Of a DNA stretch of 64,000 nt, positions 55,141-64,000 are shown in pieces. Under the pieces are notes generated by a model, which searched no databases, was not told the origin of the DNA, and saw nothing but the letters and a program-made list of their open reading frames with translations. Position 1 is the first letter of the stretch, and each line of letters starts with the position of its first letter. Source of the stretch: Torymus aiolomorphi (lineage: Eukaryota > Arthropoda > Insecta > Hymenoptera > Torymidae); contig CM070874.1 of NCBI GenBank assembly GCA_036365515.1, positions 26,351,862 through 26,415,861 on the forward strand. Direction: 5' to 3'. Made by a program: the position numbers and the translations under genes.

Positions 55141-56609
55141 GTAAGTTTTTCGCTTCTGTTTCCCCATGTACCTACATCTGCTAATCCAATTGAAAAAAGT
55201 AACGATTGCTTTCGTCATGAGATGAGCGCGCAATACAGCGTAACGTGATAATCTATTTTTTATAGATGGATTTCCATTCATATACCCGTAAATCTAAGGA
55301 ACTCTTAACTTTTTGGGAGCTTAAGAGTTTAAAATTCAAAAGGCTGTAGCACATGTTCTTTACAATAAGTACACAAATGAATGAAAGCTCAAAATATTTT
55401 GCAGCGTAGACAAAATTAAAAAAGGTCGATAATCCAGTTGTTCTTTATGTTTTTAACGTGTTTATTTATTTATATAGAAAAAGCAGCACACATACTATCA
55501 ATATATAATTGGTTTTGCTTTTAATTTGAGCCTTGATAGATCGATATGCTATGAAAATAAGTCAGAACATAAGATTCTAGCGATATTGGAAATTTTTATA
55601 TGAATAGTGCTAAACAATTGGTTATAATATAGTACGCAATTACAAGACCGAAACCGACAGAGCTTGTCGGCGGCCAGCTACTCTATGGGTAGTCGAGTTC
55701 GGTCGAGCGTCGAATGGCTCTGGCCACCCGTAGACTACTAAATGTGCCTGCTATACAGTTTTCGTTTGTGATAAAAGAATGTGCAGTTTTCAATATACAG
55801 GAGTTCTGGTTCACAAATTTATGAAATAAAAGAGGTTAAATCGTGTTATTTTATCGTGAAATTCCCATTTCACCGACTATTATTCCTTTCAAATAGTGAG
55901 CCTGATATTTTTTAGATAAGTATGTACGAAAGAAAGGAAATATTTCGATAGAGCTGCCTTTGGCAATACAGTTAATCATCGTGTATTATGGATGCTCGTC
56001 AATAACCAAAAATTCCTCTGAATAGAATTGCTCAGATACAAAATAGAAATTGGGATATAATTATAAGCAACATCTGGTTAGATGAAAACCATTCCCGTTA
56101 TGATAGGGGTAAATGGTATTTTCTTCCATTACTGTAGACGCGAGGTATAGCCGGCTTCGCCCTTGTTTTATGAATAATGTAATGGCAAGTACTTTTATTT
56201 TGGTGCACATATCACCCGAAATCGTCCCTATATCCGAATTCCGCGCGTGCGCACACGACGTGTGGACCTACGGCGGCGGCTCACCTCTCAGCCCACGCGA
56301 AGAGAGCCGGCTTCGATCTGACGCGGCCTATTTACCGGCTTTGCCCTGACAAAAGTTGGAGCCATTCCTATTTTCAAGAAAAAGAAAACAAGAAAAATTC
56401 ATAACCAATACAGTCATACATTATTTTGATAAGAATAAAAAGTTTTATTTTCCACATACTTCAAAAGACCAGTAAATATACCTTATTATGTGTGATTGAA
56501 TCTGTCCGTAGAGTATAAATTACATAAATGCATCTTCTAAGGTTGAAACAATTTTGATAAATGCTATGGTCATACATCTTATGTAACCAAAAGAGTAGTC
56601 ATTAATAGT
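55141..56609. other. AT-rich sequence with two GC-rich inverted patches
   Basis: Near 55640-55745, CGAAACCGACAGAGC..GGCCAGCTACTCTATGGGTA pairs loosely with TCTGGCCACCCGTAGACTACT. Near 56130-56350, AGCCGGCTTCGCCCTTG and ACCGGCTTTGCCCTG flank a CpG-rich centre. They resemble the GGCTTCGCC foldbacks. No gene. Confidence 0.45.
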
Positions 56610-56713
56610 CTATACTGCACATTTTGCTGGAATCTCTCTTGTATATGATATTTTACAGCGATCCTTATGTAACATGCAAGCCCTAATTGCATTTATAGTT
56701 TTCCAGTTTTTAC
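56610..56713 (-). CDS. Candidate terminal exon, minus strand
   Basis: After the acceptor TTTTTAATATTTAG the frame reads NWKTINAIRACMLHKDRCK.. to a TAG at 56610. Its phase (needs one upstream base) does not fit the exon ending at 57194, so it belongs to another splice form or another transcript. Confidence 0.35.
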
Positions 56714-57193
56714 CTAAATATTAAAAAGATTATTGATATTTAATTTTTGCATGAATCACCAAATCTCAACCTATCAATTTCACAAATAAATGCGTTAAAA
56801 CTAAAATAAACATTGTTAATAAATTAGAATTTATTAGAATTAATAATAAAATCATTTAGAGCCTAAGAGTGCATTAAATTTAAAAAAAATAATTTTTTTT
56901 TACCGAGCAGAAAGTTAACCAAAAAAACAATTTAAAATTAATTGTTACATAAAATTATATTTAAACATCATTTATATTACTTTATAGAATAAATAAAATA
57001 GAATTTCTATCGCAATCTAAAATAAAATATTGATAATAAAAATAATAAGAATCAATAATTAACAAAAGAAATAGAGTTTACCTTTATGGTTAAATCATAT
57101 GCATACATATACATTTTTTTCTAAACAATTTTATCATCCAGATTATCCTATCTCTCATTTTCCATTGTGCCAGAATGCTGTATGTCAGTAAAC

Positions 57194-57459
57194 CTGAGTG
57201 CAGAGCAGTAGCATCAGCAACAGATACAAGAATAAGAATGTCCGATACTTGCACACAGAGCTCGAGAATTTGCTTTTCAGGTGTTGAACAAAAGACTCGA
57301 CATCCCCTAACTTGGAAAAAAGCTCAAATCAGATGACAGCTAAGACGTCGTAATGTTTACCTTAGACAACATGTCGTCAACTGGGAGGTTATGTAACACG
57401 GTGTTACTTATCTTCAAGCCTGAGAGGTACTCTACTGCTGTTTCTCTGCTGTCGTGCTG
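57194..57459 (-). CDS. Two in-phase minus-strand exons with a C-terminal-like membrane segment
   Basis: Exon 57459-57361 (33 codons, after ..TTGCAGGTAG) reads QHDSRETAVEYLSGLKISN..DDMLSK and ends at a GTAAAC donor. Exon 57310-57194 (39 codons, acceptor CTTTTTTCCAAG) reads LGDVESFVQHLKSKFSSSV..FLFLYLLLMLLLCTQ and ends at a GTTTAC donor. If the last donor is not used, the frame stops two codons later, giving a tail-anchored protein. Both exons are phase 0. I do not recognise the family. Lying inside the TTAA element, this may be captured host sequence. Confidence 0.4.
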
Positions 57460-58117
57460 CTACCTGCAAGGAACACAACACCACACAAAAATAAACGCTT
57501 CGTCCGACCTTAGCTGCTACCTCGAATAAATTATTACTTCAGAGTGCTACTCTGTTATTATCGCACTCCTTCATTTAGAATTTTATTCTGCAAAAGTGTA
57601 GTCACAGCGCCATCTACAGTAATTTATGAAAACAATAAAACGTAAACAAATATAGTGCATCAAAAATGGTTGGTACGACTTAGTTTGCACTGTACACAAC
57701 CATCTTACGTTAGTGGTATAGAAGGACTGAACAGTTTTGCCAACCTGACAACTTCTTGTCGAAAGTTTATATGTGGAAAATAATAAAATTATACTTTTTG
57801 TTGATTTTCAAAAAAAGCGCGTAATTAGGCACTCGCAAATGTTATGGCGAGAATGTGTATAAAATTTCAGGCAAATCCGATGTATATTCGAGCTAAAATC
57901 CTTTTTTTAGATAAAAAATGTGACTAAAATACAAATATCCCGATGACAATCATCATTTCTGATCTGAAAATTTAATATAATCATCTTCAAAGAATTTCCG
58001 AGGACCTAATTAAGCGTTTTTGTCATAAAAATTATTGTTAATTAAATTATTGTTTAATATATTATATGTTACCGACATATCGGTAACGTAGGGATTTTCA
58101 CTTGAATATCACATGGC
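57460..58117. other. Right interior of the TTAA element
   Basis: No gene. It contains the CAGCGCCATCTACAG word (57606) and a short perfect inverted ACCGATATGTCGGT-like motif near 58070-58086. Confidence 0.4.
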
Positions 58118-58254
58118 CTTAATACATGCTGTGGATCACTTTCGTACACACAAGTATCTATCAATGCAATATTTCCATTATCATTGGCATTAAACGATTT
58201 TAAAATACTTTGTTGGTGCGTAAAAATATTTTTTTCTTGATTGTACAACGGTAA

Positions 58255-58475
58255 AAATCCGTGCGAGAAGTTCGATTTCTCGCACGCTGCGTTAAACGAT
58301 GCGTGCAAAAATCTCACTTCTCGCACGTCGTGTCAAAAAATACGGTTCGACACTTGTGTGAGAAGTTGATTTTCTCCTCGTGTGACCTTTTCACCCTCGC
58401 TTCGCTCGGGTGCAAACAGTCACACGAGGGGAAAATCAAATCCTCGCACTAGTATCGAAATGTACTATTATAACC
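58255..58475. mobile_element. Foldback with CGAGCGAAGCGAG loop
   Basis: Stacked inverted words (GTGCGAGAAGTTCGATTTCTCGCAC, and CTCCTCGTGTGACCTTTTCACC..CACACGAGGGGAAAATC around CTCGCTTCGCTCG). The right edge CGAAATGTACTATTATA is the inverse of the left edge of the foldback at 18494, so they are one family. Confidence 0.65.
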
Positions 58476-58883
58476 TCTCAACTTGTGCAATAAATTTCTT
58501 TAAATATATACAAACTTTATACCTGCAAGAAATAAATCTTTTATATCCGTTGGCAGTATCACTTTGTATTTTTCCATAAATTCTTCCATCATGCTCGCAA
58601 ATGAACATAGGATATGATGATGACTTCTACTCCTTTCGAAAGAGCAACTGTTACTCCTTCCCAGAGAATAGTGCTTACACTAACGGTTTGGCGCGCGCTC
58701 TACGCCCAATCGGCGTAACTATGACTCCCTTAGGAGTAGCTGGTGTTCCGACTAAAAGAGTAAGACCTACCGCAGTCATTCTACGCTCCCGTACACCTTA
58801 GGGCTACTACGCCGAATTCTTCTTAGTGTAGGACCATAAATTAGTTCAATTGAAATTGCCAATGCCAAAGGACGAAATTTTTG

Positions 58884-59395
58884 AGCGACTGATTAGTGTT
58901 TTATAGTATGTTAATATTTGAAATATTCTCAATCATAAAATTAAACAGCTTAGATATTTCTATTTTAAATTACAAGAATAGCATTAAAAATATGTAGTAA
59001 ATATAATACAATATTGTGCAAATGGGTGATGGATTTCTCGCATAGTATTTATAAAGTAAGTTTAAAAAATAAATTTAATAAAATCTATCAATCATAATTT
59101 AACAAAAATAAGAGACTAACTCTAAAACAAAATACCAGAAGAAGATATTTTAATTGTATTAAATATCTTCAATCTATCAAATTTGGAAATGTGTTTTTGC
59201 TTTTAACCGTGCTCTGGAATCCTTTAAATAAAAAAATATGCTTATTCGATTACTTTTTATCTATTGAAGTCGCAGCTGGCTCACTTAGTTGATTAAGACT
59301 CATTGTTGATAAAAGAGACTTGCTTACAACTTCTGGTTTGGATTACAAGAGTTTATCTGTACATTTTATCGAAGAAGTAGGACTATAAATCAGTT
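58884..59395. repeat. ~530-bp repeat, copy 2
   Basis: A near-intact copy of the unit at 50976-51401. At about 59390 GAAGTAGGACTATAAATCAG preserves the sequence that lies right of the 7.4-kb element (TAGGACCATAAATTAG). Confidence 0.75.
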
Positions 59396-59975
59396 TAGTT
59401 GAAATTCTCAGCGCCAAAGGAAGAAATGTTATGTGGCTAATTGGAACTATATAGAAGAACTATAAACTTTATTTTCACTAATGCTAAAGTGAAATCATCT
59501 ATATGCATGGTTACGTGTTTGGTACAAATACCAATATTGTTTTAGTGACTCAGTTATGGTATGTTAAATTAATAGTATTTTCAACGAACAAAATAAAATA
59601 GCTTGTTTATGTTGAATTACAAGACTGACATAAGAATATATGTAATAAATATAGTATCATGATGTGTAAGCCGATGATGAATTTCCTGCATTTTATTTCT
59701 AAAGTAAGTTTAAAAAATCTAATTTTATAAAATATATTAGATGTTCTAATTTATGATACCTTTTTCCAAACATATAATTTTACAAACAATAAGAGACTGA
59801 CAACATGAAATACCAGCAAAAGTTAATTTAAATGTTATTAAATATCTTTAATCCATTAAACTTGATAATGTGTATTTGCTTTGAATGGGGCTCTGGAACT
59901 CTTTGATTTAAAAAATATGCTTATCCAACCACTTTTTATTTATTCGAATTTAACTCGCTTACTTAGTTATCCAAA
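59396..59975. repeat. ~530-bp repeat, copy 3 (diverged)
   Basis: Shares TACAAATACCAATATTGTTTTAGTGACT, TTAAATGTTATTAAATATCT-like and CACTTTTTATTTATTCGAAT phrases with copies 1 and 2, at lower identity. Confidence 0.65.
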
Positions 59976-60129
59976 CTATATTTCAATCGAATATTCTATA
60001 ATTAATACAAATTAAATAACATATTAAAATATTACATTTATTTATATAATTAACTTTATACATACAGTTACCAATATAAAAATTATTATTTTTATTGCGC
60101 TACCACACCATGTTATACAGGAATTAGTA

Positions 60130-60600
60130 CAAATAATGGCGTCAGTTCACTCCTAACGGAGTGTATCTCCATGTTCCATCGCCAGTTAATCCTTCATTAT
60201 CGTGTCCATCGCTTTCCAGAACTAATACTTCATCAAATAATGAACCCCATAAAATAGTAACTCTCTAAATGTAAAATTATAGTAAAACAGTTACTATTTA
60301 AGAGTGATTAGTCGGGCACTGCCGAAATAGTGAATATGCACTCCAAAATAATAGGCATCCACTATTTTCGTAGTGTGTACAATGTCATAATAGATTTTGA
60401 ATGACCTAGTCTTTAATCGTAAAGTAGTGATACAGTGTGAAACAGTCACTATTCGAGAGTGATGAGTCGGGTACTGCCGAAATAGTTAATATGCACTCTA
60501 AAATAGTGGGCATCTGCAGTTTAGTAGTGTATATTAACTTTTTTAAGTTGTGAAATTTCACTCTTTAAAAAAGTTAATATCGCCGGTGCCGACGAAGACT
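60130..60600. repeat. Palindrome-rich block with ~153-bp tandem repeat
   Basis: CAGTYACTATTYRAGAGTGA..GTCGGGYACTGCCGAAATAG..ATATGCACTCYAAAATA occurs at about 60288 and 60441. Many words are mutual inverses (ACTATT/AATAGT, GAGTG/CACTC). No gene. Confidence 0.65.
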
Positions 60601-60604
60601 GTCC

Positions 60605-60781
60605 CGCTCAGCTATGCCACGAAAACTATCCCCCATCAGCGTTCGCCACGAAAAGAATCTCACCTAGAAAAAGACATGAAAACTATCCTCCATCAGTATT
60701 CACCATGAAAAGAATCCCATCTATACAAAAGTACCACGAAAACTATCCCGCATCAATATTCGCCACGAAAAGAATTTCACC
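60605..60781. repeat. Short tandem repeat CCACGAAAACTATCCC / CCACGAAAAGAATCYCA
   Basis: Three ~62-bp units alternate the two phrases with CATCAGYRTTC between them. The array continues on the far side of the pogo-like element (62782-62860), so it was split by that insertion. Confidence 0.8.
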
Positions 60782-60783
60782 TA

Positions 60784-62774
60784 AGGTAAAAGTACCCATT
60801 ATGAAACATCGCTCAAATTGTGACCCCTTTATGGAACAGTTTAAAATATAGTAAAATAAAGTCTATTAATGATACAGATAAACAATATCAAAATTTTATC
60901 TGAATAGTGAAAGTTTATTATGTAATATGCAAAGAGATTCGCAGTTTTACATGATAATTATAATTTTAAAAAAATATATGACTGCGTGTATTCTGAGATC
61001 GACTCAAATCTGTGGCTGTTGAAGTCAATGGTGCTGGTTTCATACGTTTTATTTTATTAACTGTAACTATGCACTCCAACACTTTTCAAATATCAATCTT
61101 TTTATAATATGCAGTTTTTTACTCATAGATTAAAGTTTTACAGTAGTTTTTCTGCAACAATAAAGATTTTCAATAAATATTTTAGTGTTTCATAATTGCC
61201 GCATACAAACGAGTGTAGTACGAGTTTATGGAACAGCCAAAGGTAGCGTTCCAAGTTCGGGGACCTCTGTCTCTAAGCATGTCCCCTTTATGGAGCGCGT
61301 TTTCACTCAACAGTTTTAAAGTTATTTATTATTTAACATTATCTTGAGACGTGCGTGAACAATCATTTGAGTTTTCTGCATCATTTTACTAATAAGTAAG
61401 TATATATTTGTATGTGAAATTCTAATTGTGAAACATAAATAACAAACCTAACCTATAAATTTGATAAAAAATCAGTTTGTAAGTTACATTCCTTTAGAAA
61501 TTTGTTTTTTATTTTTTACAGATTTTATGAAACTCAAGAAAAATGACAGCAAAGAAAAAAAATAAAGGCACAACATAAGACAAATAAAATGAGACTACGG
61601 AAGATATTAAAGAGATGTTAAAAAAGAATGCTTAGCACAACAAAGTTATTCGCAAGAAAGTTCAACCAGACAAAAGGAAACTAAAACTCAAAAGGAGACT
61701 GTATTCTGCATTACAATTGCAAAAAAGCTTTTAATGCAGTTAATGCTGCACTGCAAATTGCAGCTAAATTGAATGTCGCAGCCACATCTCTCCACAGAGC
61801 TGTAAAGATCCACAAGAATCTCCTTCAAGACCTGGCTCGTCTAAAGTTTTAAAACCTCATTAGAAAAGTAGTATAGAACTAAGCAACAGTTTAAATAAGG
61901 ATAATTGCATATTAAATGAAGAATGGTTACTCGATAACTGTGAAGATTTTACAACAGAAAATTTGATTGAGAAACTACGTCAATGGGGTTCGTACAATCT
62001 AATTACAAATTATTCATGTAACTATATTAACATTTTTCTTATTTTAATCATATTGAATTTTTTTAGGAGTTTTTTCTCCATCTGCAATATAGTATACAAT
62101 GATCAAACACAAGAATCTATCAGTCGAATAGTCAATAATGAGATTTGTCAACAAAGTGTAATAACTTCTCAAAAAATAAATCTTCACTCGAGTAATCTTG
62201 AAAATAACTTAAAAAGTAATACGACGGAAGAAGAGACTATGCTCGAAATGAAAATAGTGTAGCAAATAATAAATCCAAACCAAAAAATAAATTAATTGTA
62301 ATTTCAGATATTTAAAAATAAGTATTAAGTATTTTAAGTTGTATGCAATTATTGTATTAATTTGATACGTTTAAAATTGTATTTTAGATTCATGTTTTTT
62401 AATAAAAAAAGTATAAATAATTTGAAATCATCATTTGTATATTATAAGCCTCTTATTGTAAGTAAAATAGTACATAAGTTATTAAATTAAAACTGATTTC
62501 TATCCTGTTCCAAAATGGGGACATCGATTATGGAACGGGGGGACAATCTGTAAAAATGTCGTTCCATAATACGTACTTGGTGTCGGTTTGGTTTTTTAAT
62601 TGCAATAATTACAATTCGTACTCAATTAGCTTTTTTAAGGTCTCATTTTAATCTTTGATCTTTACCCCATCGATTGATATCCAAAAATTGTAAATATTAC
62701 TCCTGTACAATAGTTTTAATCTCAATCCAAACTCTAAACTAGCAAAAACTGTTCCATAAAGGGTACTTTTACCT
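60784..62774. mobile_element. Pogo-like deletion derivative, TA duplication
   Basis: The ends AGGTAAAAGTACCCWTTATG are inverted and flanked by TA (60782-60783, 62775-62776). The word TTTATGGAAC or its inverse recurs near both ends (60832, 61227, 62530, 62563, 62751). The host tandem repeat reads through when the element is removed. Confidence 0.75.
61712..61852 (+). pseudogene. Helix-turn-helix remnant of a pogo-like transposase
   Basis: The frame YNCKKAFNAVNAALQIAAKL.. then NVAATSLHRAVKIHKN matches the pattern of the pipsqueak-type DNA-binding domain at the N-terminus of pogo/Tigger transposases (alternating helices, then TSLHR). It ends at a TAA. No DDE domain follows; a 99-residue frame at 61963-62262 shows no catalytic motif. 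Confidence 0.5.
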
Positions 62775-62781
62775 TATAAAA

Positions 62782-62875
62782 ACGCCACGAAAATTATCCC
62801 TCTTAAAAACGTGTCCGCGAAAACTATCCCGTATGGATATTCGCCACGAAAAGAATCCCACTTATAACAAAAAGG
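62782..62875. repeat. Continuation of the CCACGAAAACTATCCC tandem repeat
   Basis: GCCACGAAAATTATCCC, GCGAAAACTATCCCGTATGG and GCCACGAAAAGAATCCCAC units, as at 60605-60781. Confidence 0.75.
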
Positions 62876-63135
62876 CCAGCGCCGCATTAACGGTCGCGGG
62901 GGCCATGGAGCACACATGACGTGGGGGTCCCTTGTAAGGGGAAGAAAATTGAAAAATAGTCATGATACTTCATATTAATATTCTTTCCATTTTCGCAATT
63001 TTTGTACGTTTTCCTAAAAAGAAGCAGGGGCGTCATCGACCCTTTAGATGGTCTGGAAACATCCAGACCTCATACATTAGTAGGTATGCATTTCCAGACC
63101 TGGGGAAACTGATGCCAAATAAAATTTTCCCCGAT
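62876..63135. other. Spacer, no gene recognised
   Basis: A GC-rich patch (62878-62940) followed by AT-rich sequence. Nothing identifiable. Confidence 0.4.
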
Positions 63136-63460
63136 CTTACTTGGGTTTACAAATTATTTAACTAATAGTCTTCGTTATTGTTGCACATCTACGTAATTTT
63201 CTCATATGCATGGTCCTTGCATCCCCCGGCTACTTGGGTTTAAAAACTATTTAAATAATCGTTTTGCTTATTTTCGCATATCTACATATCTCCCTTATAT
63301 GAGTGGACTTGATAACCCCCACCTACGTGGGTTTAAAAATTATTTAAATAATCGTTTGGCTTATTTTTTTTATATCTACATGACTCCCTTATATGCGTAG
63401 TTCTTGTGTCCACTGGCTACTTGGGTTTAAAAATTGTTTAAATAATCGTCGTCATTTATC
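63136..63460. repeat. ~95-bp satellite, first block
   Basis: CTACTTGGGTTTAAAAATTA..TTTAAATAATCG recurs at about 63138, 63229, 63325 and 63418, with ATCTACAT..CTCCCTTATATG between. Confidence 0.85.
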
Positions 63461-63835
63461 GGTCTTTCTCATAAATGAACGGCATTAAGGATAATGTAAT
63501 CATACTAAAGTAATATAAAAATTCTGTTTAAATGGCTATTTGTCAATAAGTTTTATTATTCATTTAGAATTCTAAAAAGGTCAATATAATAAGACAGCTA
63601 AGTTTATAGTAAAATACTACTATACATTTATTATCATAGGTAATCAAACTAAATATATTGAGAAAAACAATTTTCTTTAAAAGTTTCTGAAAAGGTGCCA
63701 ACTTAAATTTTCACGAAAAAAAAAATTGCCGAGATAGCATGTTTTCCAAATCTCAGCGAGGTAGCAAGTTTTTCAATGCATCTTCGAGATAGCACCTTAT
63801 TCAACGTATCTTCAAGATAGCATCCTTTTCCTCTA
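63461..63835. other. Insertion within the ~95-bp satellite, with a ~32-bp GAGATAGCA repeat
   Basis: Mostly AT-rich. From 63730 to 63825 four imperfect units contain CGAGATAGCA, CGAGGTAGCA or CAAGATAGCA followed by TTTT-rich sequence. No gene. Confidence 0.5.
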
Positions 63836-64000
63836 ACTCGAGGAATTGTTTAAATAATTGTCTTGGTTATTGTTGCACGTCTGCCTAATTCCCTCATTGT
63901 GTGGTCGTCGCGTTCCCTGGCTACTTGGGTTTAAAAATTATTTAAATAATCGTTTAGCATATTTTTTCATGTTTACATGACTCCCTTATATCCGTGGACT
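63836..64000. repeat. ~95-bp satellite, second block (runs off the window)
   Basis: Further copies of the 63.1-kb unit: TTGTTTAAATAATTGTC.., GCTACTTGGGTTTAAAAATT, CTCCCTTATATCCGTGG. Confidence 0.8.

Larger units (their letters stand above)
51727..58122. mobile_element. 6.4-kb TTAA-flanked element with exon-like cargo
   Basis: TTAA at 51727 is followed by GGCCATGTGATACTCAA; the inverse TTGAATATCACATGGCC precedes TTAA at 58119. The 17-bp ends differ at one base and start GGC, like the Kolobok at 28.7 kb. The interior holds a 141-bp satellite, minus-strand exon-like segments, a tandem duplication and a CpG-rich block, but no recognisable transposase. Confidence 0.65.
51404..58828. mobile_element. 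7.4-kb outer element with CACTRAGAARAATTCGGCG ends
   Basis: CACTGAGAAAAATTCGGCG at 51404 and CGCCGAATTCTTCTTAGTG ending at 58828 are inverted at 17 of 19 bases, with TA on both sides. The arms just inside (51420-51720 and 58610-58810) are rich in GTAGCTA/AGTAACT-type words. Everything between 51727 and 58122 is a second, nested element. No transposase was recognised. Confidence 0.6.

Noticed and set aside
58069..58326. 85-residue minus-strand frame
   Set aside because: It spans the foldback and the end of the TTAA element, two unrelated mobile sequences.

Overview
This is eukaryotic, AT-rich DNA, most likely from an insect genome. The signs are GT-AG introns, Penelope-like elements with GIY-YIG endonucleases and hammerhead motifs, and Transib, Sola-like, Kolobok and hAT ends. 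A hymenopteran is possible but I cannot prove it. There are no operons, no convincing tRNA or rRNA genes and no CRISPR array. Nearly all of the window is nested mobile elements and satellites.

Layout. 1-8.5 kb: the end of a Penelope-like element (PLE), a 3.1-kb foldback element with 1.25-kb arms, a satellite of ~730-bp monomers in alternating A/B types, a CT tract, and a PLE terminal repeat with a hammerhead ribozyme. 9.9-20.1 kb: the best host-type gene, five exons whose phases all agree (349 codons), an uncharacterised family. Its third intron is swollen by a 6.4-kb insertion ending in a 13-bp inverted repeat; this holds two satellites, a GC-rich foldback and a non-autonomous hAT, and its right end supplies the splice acceptor. 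18.0-23.3 kb: palindromic elements and a broken LINE. 23.5-41.0 kb: a tandem PLE array inserted in the LINE ORF1 with a 14-bp target duplication. The array was itself hit by a Sola-like transposon, an 8.4-kb Kolobok (which carries a gag-only LTR retrotransposon) and a palindromic element. 41.1-47.4 kb: another PLE terminal repeat with a ribozyme, then a decayed Ty3/Gypsy element whose gag-pol lies in one frame with stop codons and no integrase. 47.5-50.2 kb: glycine-rich exons, paired palindromes, a minimal PLE unit and a Transib-type MITE containing a telomere-like minisatellite. 50.2-60 kb: ~530-bp repeats split by a 7.4-kb element, inside which sits a 6.4-kb TTAA-flanked element carrying minus-strand exon-like segments and a CpG-rich block. 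60-64 kb: palindromic blocks, a pogo-like deletion derivative and a ~95-bp satellite.

The most unusual signal is a set of TA-inserting elements (18.05, 22.79 and 38.27 kb). They are inverted repeats throughout, begin CCCT(A)YTGMAAA, and two of them are tiled with their own short GATC-centred palindrome (CTCAGGTGAGATCTCA or CACATGGGATCCCA). For the 22.79-kb copy, removing the element and one TA restores the reading frame of the LINE zinc knuckle, so it is demonstrably mobile. Most protein-coding retroelement and transposase remnants carry frameshifts or stops. The gag-only LTR element looks young because its two LTRs are almost identical.
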